From positions 1,240,001 to 1,304,000 of the forward strand of contig CBIHNF010000001.1 of assembly GCA_966211335.1 (NCBI GenBank): a stretch of 64,000 nucleotides of DNA, written 5' to 3'. Numbering within the stretch: the first letter of the stretch is position 1; every line of letters begins with the position of its first letter. The notes beneath the pieces are model-generated. The model had not been told where the DNA came from. It saw only the letters and a list, made by a program, of their open reading frames with translations, and did not search any database. This DNA is from JAPWJZ01 sp966211335 (GTDB lineage: Bacteria > Pseudomonadota > Alphaproteobacteria > Micavibrionales > UBA2020). Shown here in pieces: positions 54,418-62,782 of this stretch. Position numbers and translations under genes: made by a program.

Positions 54418-54581
54418 AGCTGTGACCGGAGGCGGCGCTGCACGCTCCAGCTGATGAGATACAGGAAGGCGTGGAAATCGGCTTTAAGGTGTGATTTGTG
54501 TTTCATTCCCCAAGCATGCACACGAAATATGCCGTCCTGATGGCGGGTTTCAGGCTTAATCGTGGCTTTTTTGTGCAGAAA

Positions 54582-55166
54582 TCAGGCGGGAAAGGCTTTC
54601 AGCGCCATTTGCGCCGTCCGCATCAGGTCGTTGCGGCTGGCGCCGCTATTGCTTTGCACCGACATGCCTTGCATCAATGTCGCATAAAAGGCGGCAAGAT
54701 CGGCGGCATTTGAGCCCTTCGGGATATCCCCCTCGGCAATCCCGCGCTCAAAACGCTCCCGCAACATGTTTTCTGTGCCGTGGCGCCGCGCAGCGAGTTC
54801 GCGACGCATGGGTTCCGCCTCATCGCCGCCACTCATGGCCTGCACAAGCAGGCAGCCGCGCGGTGTTTTCGGGCAGGCTGTCGCTTCTGCAATCGAAAAC
54901 AGTAGCTTTTCGAGACCTTCGCGCGCTGTCGGTGCGGAAAGCAGGGCATTCATGCGGGCGGCTGATTTTTCGGTGTAGCGGTCAAGCGCCTTGCGGAACA
55001 GCTCCTCCTTATTGCCGAACGCGGCATAAAGACTCGGGCGGTTGATGCCCATCGCGGCGGTCAGGTCGGGAAGGGATGCGCCCTCGTAGCCTTTTTGCCA
55101 AAACACATCCAGTGCGCGATCCAGCGCAACAACAGTGTCAAACTCCCTCGGTCGGCCCATGGCCAT
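54582..55166 (-). CDS. TetR-family transcriptional regulator
   Basis: A 194-residue repressor. The helix-turn-helix is at residues 25-50 (GYEGASLPDLTAAMGINRPSLYAAFGNKEELF), preceded by the short arm MGRPREFD; the ligand domain follows with PRGCLLVQAMSGG. The start at 55166 has AGGAGA six bases upstream; the ATG of that same element at 55181 and the one at 55160 are alternatives. It is divergent from the SDR gene. Operator-like repeats lie between them, one 37 bases above its own start, so autoregulation and control of the SDR gene are likely. Confidence 0.93.
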   Translation of the reverse strand: MAMGRPREFDTVVALDRALDVFWQKGYEGASLPDLTAAMGINRPSLYAAFGNKEELFRKALDRYTEKSAARMNALLSAPTAREGLEKLLFSIAEATACPKTPRGCLLVQAMSGGDEAEPMRRELAARRHGTENMLRERFERGIAEGDIPKGSNAADLAAFYATLMQGMSVQSNSGASRNDLMRTAQMALKAFPA

Positions 55167-55202
55167 GGCGCATCTCCTCATATAGCCTATGACTTAATAA
55201 TA

Positions 55203-55216
55203 AGACTAATCGATAT
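55203..55216. promoter_or_regulatory. Operator-like site 1 (TetR-proximal)
   Basis: AGACTAATCGATAT matches the palindromic site 2 at 11 of 14 positions. It lies 37 bases upstream of the TetR start, a plausible place for autorepression. Confidence 0.45.
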
Positions 55217-55326
55217 AAAAATCCACAGTTTTAAATAGTTAGTTCATAGTTGTGTACTTGAAGAAGAAATATACATTTATCTAAAATTTTGAAAATAAAC
55301 GGTAAATTCTGATTTTGAATAAATTA

Positions 55327-55340
55327 ATACCAATCGGTAT
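55327..55340. promoter_or_regulatory. Operator-like site 2 (palindrome)
   Basis: ATACCAATCGGTAT is an inverted repeat with five-base arms (ATACC/GGTAT). It lies 10 bases upstream of the -35 of the SDR promoter. It is the best candidate for the TetR operator core. Confidence 0.6.
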
Positions 55341-55349
55341 AGAAATCTA

Positions 55350-55379
55350 TTGACCAGCAATGATTCGTCATCATATATT
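55350..55379 (+). promoter_or_regulatory. Promoter of the SDR gene
   Basis: TTGACC (55350-55355), an 18-base spacer, then TATATT (55374-55379). Operator-like site 2 precedes the -35, and site 3 begins at the last base of the -10, so a bound repressor would block polymerase. Confidence 0.6.
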
Positions 55380-55392
55380 TACTTGTCGGTAC
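55379..55392. promoter_or_regulatory. Operator-like site 3 (overlapping the SDR transcription start)
   Basis: TTACTTGTCGGTAC matches site 2 at 9 of 14 positions, keeping the CGGTA half-site. It covers the predicted transcription start. Confidence 0.4.
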
Positions 55393-55429
55393 AGAACAAG
55401 CCGAGCAACATTTAACCGGAGTAGATCTT

Positions 55430-56179
55430 ATGACCCAGCAACTGAAAAACAAAATCGCCCTCGTCACCGGCGGCTCGCGTGGCATTGGCGCGGCGATTGT
55501 TCGCCGTTTGGCGGCAAATGGCGCAACTGTTGCCTTTACCTATGTCAGCGCGAAAGATAAAGCGGAGGCGCTGGTGAACGAGGTGAAAGCGGCGGGTGGT
55601 ATTGCTGTTGCAATCCATGCCGACAGCGCGGATAAAAAATCGGTCAGTGCCGCGGTCGCGGAAGTAATCAAAAAGCACGGCCGCCTTGATATCCTCGTTA
55701 ATAACGCGGGCGTGTTCGTTACCGGCGGTGTCGGTGATGCGGCGAATGATGAAGCTGCGCTTGATCGGCAGTTTGCAGTGAACGTGGGTGGCGTGATTGC
55801 GGCGATTGAAACGGCCGCGAAAAGCATGACTGCTGGCGGTCGCATTGTGACGATCGGCTCTATCGTCGGCGACCACACGCCTTTTGCGGGACTTGCGCAA
55901 TATTCGGCATCCAAGGCGGCGGTGGCGGCCTATACCCGCGGCGCATCGCGTGATTTTGGCGCGCGCGGCATCACCATCAATACCGTCCAGCCCGGCCCCA
56001 TCAACACCGATATGAACCCCGAAAACGGCGAGATGGCGGAGGCGATGAAAGCCGGCATTCCGCTTGGGCGCTACGGTACGGCTGACGAAGTTGCGGCGGC
56101 TGTCGCCTTCCTCGCCTCGCCGGACGCCTCCTATATCACCGGCACAACCCTCAATGTCGACGGCGGCATCAGCGCCTGA
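55430..56179 (+). CDS. SDR-family oxidoreductase (FabG-like)
   Basis: A 249-residue classical short-chain dehydrogenase. The cofactor motif TGGSRGIGAA is at residues 14-23, NNAG near 90, the catalytic Ser in IGSIVGD, and YSASK near 160. Pro-Gly and the C-terminal YITGTTLNVDGG complete the FabG/3-oxoacyl reductase-like pattern. The Ser/Arg in the cofactor motif suggest NADP preference. The ribosome site is GGAG. It is the probable target of the divergent TetR regulator; such TetR/SDR pairs commonly answer to small electrophiles or xenobiotics. The substrate is unknown. Confidence 0.93.
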   Translation: MTQQLKNKIALVTGGSRGIGAAIVRRLAANGATVAFTYVSAKDKAEALVNEVKAAGGIAVAIHADSADKKSVSAAVAEVIKKHGRLDILVNNAGVFVTGGVGDAANDEAALDRQFAVNVGGVIAAIETAAKSMTAGGRIVTIGSIVGDHTPFAGLAQYSASKAAVAAYTRGASRDFGARGITINTVQPGPINTDMNPENGEMAEAMKAGIPLGRYGTADEVAAAVAFLASPDASYITGTTLNVDGGISA

Positions 56180-56208
56180 GCAAAACCACACATCATACGG
56201 AGACGACC

Positions 56209-56661
56209 ATGTTTGACAAATTTTTCGATAAACTGAATGCTTTCGAGGCCTTTCACCGCGATAGCCTCATCGAAATCCGCAAGTTCATGCGGCATGAAGA
56301 CAGCAAGGCAGAAGTGATGGTCGCAGGACGGCCCTATGCCCTGCACGACTGGAGCATGGGCGGAGTCCTGTTCGCAACGCCGAACAACGACTGGAACATA
56401 GGCGGTGTTTATTACGACGCCCATCCGGTTCCGGAGCTGAAGGCGAACGATACGCTGAAGCTTGCCCTGCGCTTCCACACCCTTAGCGAAACAATCGAAG
56501 TCCCGTTGGAAGCGACGATTGTCCGCATCGGCAGCCGCGGGACGGTCGCGAAGTTCAACAACCTTTCCCAAAGCGCCCGCCGCCGGCTGCAGCGCGTGCT
56601 CGACTTGCGCAATGCCGAGGAGTTCCTGCAATCGCAGGCACCGCAAAGCATGGCGGCGTGA
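56209..56661 (+). CDS. PilZ-like domain protein
   Basis: A 150-residue protein with the two PilZ c-di-GMP-binding elements: an RxxxR motif (IRKFMRHE, residues 24-29) and DxSxxG (HDWSMGGVLF, near residue 48). A beta-barrel pattern follows (LALRFHTLSETIEVPLEATIVRIGS), and the C-terminus is a basic helix (ARRRLQRVLDLR). RxxxR lies unusually close to an N-terminal helix. It is 29 bases after the SDR gene, with GGAG upstream of the start, and could be co-transcribed with it. Binding to c-di-GMP is an inference from the motifs. Confidence 0.72.
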   Translation: MFDKFFDKLNAFEAFHRDSLIEIRKFMRHEDSKAEVMVAGRPYALHDWSMGGVLFATPNNDWNIGGVYYDAHPVPELKANDTLKLALRFHTLSETIEVPLEATIVRIGSRGTVAKFNNLSQSARRRLQRVLDLRNAEEFLQSQAPQSMAA

Positions 56662-56820
56662 ATCCGCAGCGTTGGTGCATAATGTTTCAATTGCGCGGGT
56701 GAAAAGTTAATTTTTGTTCGCGACCACTGCAATCCTAAAATAGCTGCGCGGGGTAAATTCTATCTGCTTCAAAACACGGTGTTTTTTAAACGGTTTAAAT
56801 TTTTTTCTTTACGCCGTAGC

Positions 56821-56845
56821 TGAGAAGGGTACATTAGCCTTCTCA
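56821..56845 (+). promoter_or_regulatory. Stem-loop in the leader of the carbonic anhydrase gene
   Basis: TGAGAAGG (56821-56828) and CCTTCTCA (56838-56845) form a perfect eight-base-pair stem with a nine-base loop, 26 bases upstream of the TTG start. No T-tract follows. Its role is open: translational control, mRNA stability or a protein-binding site. Confidence 0.4.
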
Positions 56846-56871
56846 AGCAAACATCGCAGGGGATAGAAGTT

Positions 56872-57495
56872 TTGGACAATAACGCCACCGCATTTGACCA
56901 TGTGATCGAAGACCTGAAAGCCGGCAACGCAAGGTTTCTTGCCGGCCAGTCGATACAGTCGTCGGAGTCATCACTTGCCAAGCTGAAGGAATTCGGCAAG
57001 CACGGGCAGCTGCCAAAGGCCATCGTGCTTTGCTGCTCCGACTCGCGCGCGCCGGTCGAGATGATTTTTGACCAGGATATCGGCGACCTTTTCGTCATCC
57101 GCGTCGCCGGAAATATCGTCGCACCCTCGCTGGTGGGCAGCGTTGAATTCGCGGCCAGCATGTTCGGCACCAATCTGGTGCTTGTCATGGGCCACACCCG
57201 CTGCGGCGCGATCAAGGCGACGCTTGACCATATTTCCGGCGCGGCCATTTCATCGGAAAACATCCATGACATCGTCAGCCGCATCCGCCCGCATATCTTC
57301 CCCATCACCCAACTGGCGGGGGTTTCCACAGAAGACAAAATGGTCCGTGCTGTCGAGGCAAACGTGCGTGCTTCCGTCAGCCAATTATCGCATTCCAGCC
57401 GCCTTATCGAAGGGCTGGTCGCCAAAGGCGATATTAAAATCTGCGGCGCGGTGCTCGACCTCGAAACCGGCCGCGTTGATTTTATCGAAGTGTAA
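56872..57495 (+). CDS. Beta-class carbonic anhydrase
   Basis: It interconverts CO2 and bicarbonate. The 207-residue protein has the zinc ligands and catalytic dyad of the beta class: Cys55, Asp57 and Arg59 in CCSDSRAPVE, and His and Cys in GHTRCGAIKA near residues 107-113. The start is TTG at 56872 with AGGGGA about 10 bases upstream; the next in-frame ATG lies beyond the first zinc ligand, so TTG is forced. A leader stem-loop precedes it. It stands alone. Confidence 0.94.
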   Translation: MDNNATAFDHVIEDLKAGNARFLAGQSIQSSESSLAKLKEFGKHGQLPKAIVLCCSDSRAPVEMIFDQDIGDLFVIRVAGNIVAPSLVGSVEFAASMFGTNLVLVMGHTRCGAIKATLDHISGAAISSENIHDIVSRIRPHIFPITQLAGVSTEDKMVRAVEANVRASVSQLSHSSRLIEGLVAKGDIKICGAVLDLETGRVDFIEV

Positions 57496-57510
57496 GCGTG
57501 ACGAATGAAA

Positions 57511-57545
57511 AAGCGCCGCCGGATTTTTCTCCGGCGGCGCTATTC
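57511..57545. terminator. Terminator between carbonic anhydrase and the Gly/Ser-rich gene
   Basis: GCGCCGCCGG and CCGGCGGCGC (57513-57540) form a 10-base-pair stem with a small loop. A T-tract follows on the minus strand (CTTTTTC), and only a weak one on the plus strand, so it works best for the minus-strand gene but can serve both. Confidence 0.8.
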
Positions 57546-57561
57546 ATTTGGAGGCCAATTC

Positions 57562-58146
57562 TTAGCGCGAGCGACGTGCGCGCAAGATATTATCATCGTT
57601 GATCGAGCTGGTGCCGAGCGGCAGCGTATCTTCCGACGTTGCGCCAGTGCTGGACGACAGTGATCCGGATCCAGTTGTGCCGGGGAGGCCGCTAGACCGC
57701 GTCATGGCGCTACCGGTGGAGCTGGATAGGCCTAACCCGCTCAAAGTATCCGACGCGGTCAGGCTGACGGGCCCATTGGGCGTTGCCGCGCCCGGGATTG
57801 AGCTGTTCACGCCAAGCGTGCCACCGGTGCTGCCCAGAGGGGAATTTGCGGCGGCTGAAGCGTTGCCGCTAAATTCACTGGTCGAGGCACCGTTTAGGTC
57901 TGCGGGTGTTCCATTCGCGGTAGATGCGCCAGCGCGTGTCGAAACGCCGGTACGTCTGCTTTCGGTGCCTGCTGCCGTGCGGCCGGAGGCAGCCGAAGAA
58001 CTTCCGCTCATACCTGCCGTGGAACCGGAGGATGCCGCGGCACCACCGCCTGAGCCGCCGCCGCCACCGCCACCAGCAGCCATAGCTGAGGCGCTTACAA
58101 GAAGGGCAGCAGAAAGTGCAAGGGAAAGTACTTTATTGAAATTCAT
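57562..58146 (-). CDS. Gly/Ser/Thr/Ala-rich exported protein
   Basis: A 194-residue protein with a signal peptide (residues 1-23, ending SAMAA). A run of glycines follows, then 150 residues made almost only of Gly, Ser, Ala, Thr and Asn with few charged residues, and a basic C-terminus (ILRARRSR). The composition is that of a disordered extracellular or surface protein; no domain is recognisable. The ribosome site is TAGGAG. The downstream hairpin acts as its terminator. Low sequence complexity makes any homology search unreliable. Confidence 0.75.
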   Translation of the reverse strand: MNFNKVLSLALSAALLVSASAMAAGGGGGGGSGGGAAASSGSTAGMSGSSSAASGRTAAGTESRRTGVSTRAGASTANGTPADLNGASTSEFSGNASAAANSPLGSTGGTLGVNSSIPGAATPNGPVSLTASDTLSGLGLSSSTGSAMTRSSGLPGTTGSGSLSSSTGATSEDTLPLGTSSINDDNILRARRSR

Positions 58147-58209
58147 GACGTGCTCCTATTGACTGTTCCACAAATCAACAAGCCGGTCGCGGAGTGGTTC
58201 CAGTAAGAG

Positions 58210-59097
58210 CTATTTTTTCGTGCGGGTGGGGTACCCGTAGCCGAAGTCATGCTTTAAATAACGGGCGCAGGTTTCGTTAAAAAAAGCCTCGTCCGCCGGC
58301 GGGAAATAGTCGGTAAGGGGCTTTTTGGGGGCCGTGCGGACAACGGTTGTCGAGACTTCCGGGTTGGGCTTTTCTGCCATTTTCTCGCGGCTGTTGGCGG
58401 CGACGGCTTCGGTCAAGAGGTCGTCCGTTACCTTATTAACACCGAAAAAGTCACAGACGTTTTTCAACGCGCCTTTGCCATCGGCTTTCATGTCTTCATA
58501 GCGCAGAGCCATCACTTTGCCGTGATTATTCTCCAGCACATCGCCCCATTCATTCATGAAGCGGATGCGCGACCAGATATCGCTATAGAAGGTTTTCTGC
58601 GCCACATCGCCGCGCAGGTAGGTCGAGAAATCGCAATTATAATCGCCCTTGAATCGCTCGTAGTGAGAGACGAGGGATTCTTTCAGCTCTCGCACCAGCA
58701 CGAGATAGCGGGGGAAGTGAAGGCCGGGAATGGCGAGCGTCAGCGCATGCGGGTAGCCGTGCGAGTGGACAATCTGCGGGATCTGCTTGTATTTGGGCGG
58801 CGACTTGGTGTGGCCGACGACGCTGTCATCCTGAATGTGCTCGAGCGCTGGCAGGTTGTAGAGGCGGATAAGCACCGTCGACAGCATGTTCTTGATCCAG
58901 TGGCTACCGGACTGCTGCATGGAGACGATATGGCCGTCGAAGTTGCGGTGCGCCAGAAGGCTCGCATTGGTCCAGCGGCGGTTGAGCGTGTAAAGTCTGA
59001 AAATCCTGTCCGTGCGGTTCAAGGCCGTGTGCTTTCCAATGTCGATTTTGTCAGAATTGGAATTTAGCGACATTTGGCGGTCTTGGAAAGGCTGCAT
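58210..59097 (-). CDS. Sulfotransferase domain protein
   Basis: A 295-residue PAPS-dependent sulfotransferase-like protein. The 5'-phosphosulphate loop is SMQQSGSHWIKNML near residue 60; the 3'-phosphate-binding motif is LVRELKESLVSHYERF near residue 135. HSHGYPHA lies between them, and the KxxxGxxK-type C-terminal region is absent or altered (RTAPKKPLTDYF). It probably transfers sulphate to a carbohydrate or a small molecule. The start at 59097 has AGGA upstream; an ATG at 59136 would overlap the M48 gene and lacks a site. It is the last gene of a three-gene minus-strand run. Confidence 0.85.
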   Translation of the reverse strand: MQPFQDRQMSLNSNSDKIDIGKHTALNRTDRIFRLYTLNRRWTNASLLAHRNFDGHIVSMQQSGSHWIKNMLSTVLIRLYNLPALEHIQDDSVVGHTKSPPKYKQIPQIVHSHGYPHALTLAIPGLHFPRYLVLVRELKESLVSHYERFKGDYNCDFSTYLRGDVAQKTFYSDIWSRIRFMNEWGDVLENNHGKVMALRYEDMKADGKGALKNVCDFFGVNKVTDDLLTEAVAANSREKMAEKPNPEVSTTVVRTAPKKPLTDYFPPADEAFFNETCARYLKHDFGYGYPTRTKK

Positions 59098-59110
59098 ATT
59101 TCCTGTCAAA

Positions 59111-59920
59111 TCATTGTTTTTTGGGAACCGGAACATCCTTGCAATAGTGCTTTACCTGCACCCAGTCATCCTTGGTCATGACGGGTTTGGCGTCTTTGTT
59201 GTCGAATTCCGCGGCCATTTCGGCGCGGGAGGTGCTGGAGGGGTGGTCGGAGATGAACTGGCTGGCAATGCCGCCGTCTTCCAGCCGCTCGAAGAATTTG
59301 CGAAAGCCGCTGTTATCCACATGCGCGGCCTGCAGGCGGGCAAGGCCGTCATGGTCGGCTTCGGCTTCCTGCGCCCGGGAGAAGTTGGCGCGCATGAGGA
59401 AGTCGGCCGTTTCCGCGCTAGAATCCGCATCGCCGCCAAAGACCATGCTGAGGCCTTGGCTGGTCAGCAGGCGGACGAGGATCACCTCCATGATATGGCG
59501 GTGGCGCACGTGTTCAATCTCATGTGCCAGCACGCCCGCCGCTTCATCCGCCGATTGCGCTTGTGTCAGGAAGCCGGTGTTGATATAGAGCTTGCCGCCA
59601 AGGCTTGCGAAGGCGTTGATGGCAGGGTCGCGCACGACTTTGACGTCGATCGAGAATTCGGCATCCCCCGGCTGCACGGGATAGATGCGGCGAATGAGTT
59701 TATCTAGCAGCTTGTCCGCGCCGGGGTTGGCGGTGCAGGCCTGCAACGGCAGGTTGAAGGCATCTCTTTCCGCCATTTTTTTTTCCCAGCTCCAGGGAAT
59801 AGCATGGGCGAGGGGCGTAATGCCGAGCGCGAAGCCTGCCGCAAGAAGGCAACCGCAGGCGAGCCACAGTAGACCCTTTAGTTTTGAAGCCTTGTCGCTA
59901 TGTTCCGCGGCTTCGGTCAT
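59111..59920 (-). CDS. M48-family zinc metallopeptidase
   Basis: A 269-residue protein with an N-terminal membrane segment (about residues 15-38), and a gluzincin active site: His133, Glu134 and His137 in LAHEIEHVRH, with the third ligand in the EAEAD stretch near residue 185. Such M48 proteases, akin to BepA, LoiP and Oma1, act in periplasmic quality control. A Cys near the end (HYCKDVP) and one at residue 62 could pair. The start overlaps the stop of the YbjQ-repeat gene by four bases (ATGA), so it is translationally coupled to it. Confidence 0.92.
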   Translation of the reverse strand: MTEAAEHSDKASKLKGLLWLACGCLLAAGFALGITPLAHAIPWSWEKKMAERDAFNLPLQACTANPGADKLLDKLIRRIYPVQPGDAEFSIDVKVVRDPAINAFASLGGKLYINTGFLTQAQSADEAAGVLAHEIEHVRHRHIMEVILVRLLTSQGLSMVFGGDADSSAETADFLMRANFSRAQEAEADHDGLARLQAAHVDNSGFRKFFERLEDGGIASQFISDHPSSTSRAEMAAEFDNKDAKPVMTKDDWVQVKHYCKDVPVPKKQ

Positions 59921-61158
59921 GGGTGATGCTTCGTGTAGGCAATGAAGGCGTAGAAAATAATCAGGATGACAAAGCCGATGATCCTCATCGGCCCTGCCTG
60001 CGAGCGCCTTGCGTTGCTGGCGGTCGCGAGCGCAGCCACGGTATCGCCGCGCGCGGCTTCCACAAAGGTTTCGCGGTCCTGGATAATCGCCTGCGCCGGC
60101 AGGATCGGCTGTTTGGTCGTGAGGCCCGGCACGCGTTTTACCGCCGTGCCGATCGCCATGATTTCAACCAGCCCGCCGCCCATGTCGTAGACGCGGGTTT
60201 TAACGCCAATGACTTCATCTGCGTTGCATTTGGTCGCTGCGGTCTGCAACCGCTCGAAGGCTTTTTCGCGCGCCTCATAGAGCAATTCGCTCAAGGTATT
60301 CACCTCGCCGCCGGCAAGGCTTTTCACGAAGGAGCCGATGCCGGAGGCGAGGCCCAGCGAATAGACGGAAACGCCCATGACAAGCGTGATCGGCATATAG
60401 CCGATGTTAACCATGTTCCACAACTCTTCATTGGTCATGTCGGACGTCACGGGGTCGTGGTTGTAATTCGCCAGCGACGGGTGCGAGGCGGCGGTGCCGA
60501 GCATCAGCATCTCCTGCGCGCCAAGGAGCGGCATGATGGAGGTCTGGATGCCGATGACGGCATTGGCGCCGACTTCACGCGCCGCGTCCTTGATGCGCGA
60601 GAGGGCAAGGTGGCGGGTGCGGTCGAAAATTTCGGTATACTGCGGCACTTCGCCGCGCTTCAAGCCGCGAAAGGCCCCCGCGATATTGCCGCCGACGCCG
60701 ATGGAATAGGCAACGTTGCCGCTGACGAAACTTTTCGGCGTGAAGCCTGAATCAATCTGGCAGTACAGCTGCTGCGCATCGGCGAAGGAGGAAAAGCTCA
60801 TGGCGCCGGCGGTGTTGTTCGGGTCGTTGACGGTGGAGCCGAAGGCGAGGAATTCAATATTGCTGCCGTGATTGATGAGGTCGAAGGTGACGCCGGCAAG
60901 GCCGACGCCGCCGTAATGCGCCGCTTCCTTCATCATGCGGTCATAGGCGTTTTTGCGGCCGTCGTAGACAAGCTTGGTGATCTCCGTCACTTCGCCGCCC
61001 GCTAGGTTGGAGAGGCCGGCGCCAATGCCGCGCCCGACGCCGAGCGAGAGGACGTTGTTGCCAAGGCACAGCTGCCCCGGCCGGTAGCCGAGTTTTTCAA
61101 GGCAGAAAATTTCGTTGCCGGAGAAGCCGGTAATCTTGCCGTGATCTTTAATGGGCAC
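59917..61158 (-). CDS. Three tandem YbjQ-like domains with C-terminal membrane anchor
   Basis: A 413-residue protein. Three repeats, at about residues 12-112, 132-226 and 246-345, each show SLGVGxGIGAxxxxLxxGEV, then a helix ending AxxRMxxxAxxxGAxxVIGV, then an EIMAxGTA strand. This is the YbjQ/DUF74 heavy-metal-binding-like fold, whose single-domain members assemble as pentamers. One membrane segment lies near the C-terminus (IIGFVILIIFYAFIAY). The start is GTG at 61158 with AAAGGA upstream; TTG at 61218 would add 20 residues including two Cys. Fusion of three copies in one chain is unusual. It is coupled to the M48 gene. Confidence 0.82.
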   Translation of the reverse strand: MPIKDHGKITGFSGNEIFCLEKLGYRPGQLCLGNNVLSLGVGRGIGAGLSNLAGGEVTEITKLVYDGRKNAYDRMMKEAAHYGGVGLAGVTFDLINHGSNIEFLAFGSTVNDPNNTAGAMSFSSFADAQQLYCQIDSGFTPKSFVSGNVAYSIGVGGNIAGAFRGLKRGEVPQYTEIFDRTRHLALSRIKDAAREVGANAVIGIQTSIMPLLGAQEMLMLGTAASHPSLANYNHDPVTSDMTNEELWNMVNIGYMPITLVMGVSVYSLGLASGIGSFVKSLAGGEVNTLSELLYEAREKAFERLQTAATKCNADEVIGVKTRVYDMGGGLVEIMAIGTAVKRVPGLTTKQPILPAQAIIQDRETFVEAARGDTVAALATASNARRSQAGPMRIIGFVILIIFYAFIAYTKHHP

Positions 61159-61445
61159 TTTGGAAATTCCTTTGCTGAAAAATGCGGAGGCGCACTCGCA
61201 TTGTTTAGCATGGAACAAATAACAAGCTGTTAAAGGGCGCGTTTCAGTAACGCTGGAAAAAAAAGGAGTGAGAAGTGCGACTCGTTCTTAATTGGCAATA
61301 AATACGGTATTGAATCAATTAATTAGACGTATTTTTAGCCTTTAAAAAGGACTATTTCTAAAACAGCTTCCGCGGCATCCCATCTCCCACCGTCGTTTTC
61401 TTCCTGGGCTATTTTACAGTATTTCTGGCGGTCACGGCGATAAAA

Positions 61446-62621
61446 TTACCTGCCGCGCGCAGTCTCTGTTTGCGACGCAGTTACAGGCTCGTCCGGCGCG
61501 GCGGCGGCGAGGGCTTTGCGGTCGCCTTCGATGAAAAGGCCGAGGGGCTGCAGCCGCTCGATACGGTCGCAGATGATCTTGATCATGGCGAGGATGGGGA
61601 CGGACAATATCGCGCCCGCAAGTCCCCACATCCAGTACCAGAAAATCAGCGAGAGGATGACCAGCACGGGGTTGAGCGTAAAGCGCCGCGCCAGCAGGTG
61701 CGGCGTGATAAAGGTGCTTTCAATGATATGCACGACAAGGTAGAGCGCGGCCGGCAGCGCGGCATTCCATGATTCCGAGGTGCCCATGAGACCGACAAAG
61801 ACAAACAGCGCCGCCGCGAAAAAGGGCCCCGCAATCGGCACGTAGTTGAGAATAAAGGCGGCCGCCGCCCAGAGCATGGGGTCGCCAACGTCGAGATACC
61901 ACATGATGAAGAAGGTGGCGAGGCCGACAATCGCGTTCATGATGGTAATGGTCATGAGGTAAATGGAAATATCCTGCTCGATCTGCTTGAAAATTTCCAC
62001 CGCCTGCCGCTTGTTGCGGAATTTCGGCAGCGATTCAACGATGCGGCGCAAAAACGTATCGCCGGACGACAGCATGAAGAACAGCAGCAGTACGATGGTG
62101 AACAGGTTGCTGGCAAGGCTCTGCGTCGTGATCATGATCTTGTCGACAAGGCGGGAGCCCGGCATGACGACGGTCGTCGTGGCCTTCGGCCCCGTGCCCT
62201 TGGTCAGGTCTTCCGCCTGCGCCAGCATTTTCTGCGTATCGGCGACAGGCTTGCTGAGGAAGTGCAGCTTGGCCTTTATCTCGGGCAGGTTGTCCGGAAT
62301 CTGCTGCGCCCAGTTGGCGGCGGGGCCGGCAAGGGCGGAGCCCATGACCCAGAGCGCGCCGACCAGCAGCGCGATAATCAGCAGCGCCGCCAGCCGCCGC
62401 GGGATGGGGAAATTACCCAGCAGGCGCAGGAAGGGCTGCAGCACCAGCTTCAGGAAGATGGCGATGACGATAGGGATGAACAGCGTATCGGCAATCTTGA
62501 GCGCCGAAAAGAGCAGGATGATGAAAATGCCGCCTAGGAAAAAGGTGCGAATGGGAATGATGGGCGCATCATCTGCCTCGATAACGCTATCGTTTAAATT
62601 CTCGGTTGCCGGTTCAGTCAT
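61446..62621 (-). CDS. AI-2E family transporter (TqsA/PerM type)
   Basis: A 391-residue membrane protein with the family's eight-segment layout: two early segments (about residues 20-60), a third near 65-85, a large soluble loop (about 90-160), and a C-terminal group including IVGLATFFIMWYLDVGDP, NYVPIAGPFFAA, and LFWYWMWGLAGAILSVPILAM, the family signature. Members export small solutes or autoinducer-like molecules, and some act as sodium antiporters; the cargo is not predictable. The start at 62621 has AAGG upstream. The 287 bases between it and the YbjQ gene (61159-61445) are AT-rich and hold only promoter-type sequence. Confidence 0.92.
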   Translation of the reverse strand: MTEPATENLNDSVIEADDAPIIPIRTFFLGGIFIILLFSALKIADTLFIPIVIAIFLKLVLQPFLRLLGNFPIPRRLAALLIIALLVGALWVMGSALAGPAANWAQQIPDNLPEIKAKLHFLSKPVADTQKMLAQAEDLTKGTGPKATTTVVMPGSRLVDKIMITTQSLASNLFTIVLLLFFMLSSGDTFLRRIVESLPKFRNKRQAVEIFKQIEQDISIYLMTITIMNAIVGLATFFIMWYLDVGDPMLWAAAAFILNYVPIAGPFFAAALFVFVGLMGTSESWNAALPAALYLVVHIIESTFITPHLLARRFTLNPVLVILSLIFWYWMWGLAGAILSVPILAMIKIICDRIERLQPLGLFIEGDRKALAAAAPDEPVTASQTETARGR

Positions 62622-62782
62622 GAAAGCCTTGATAAATATCAATTTGCATAATTTTCAAACGCTGGTTTGCGTCAATATGACCTAACCCGCGCGCGGGCTT
62701 ATCGTTCCATATGGGGGCATAGTGATTGTTATGGCCGCCAAAGAACTTATATTAGGAAAGAAGCAGGAGCCGCCCGAAAGCC

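Noticed and set aside
54498..54713. 71-codon plus-strand frame over the end of the TetR gene
   Set aside because: Overlaps the TetR coding region in antisense and has no recognisable features.
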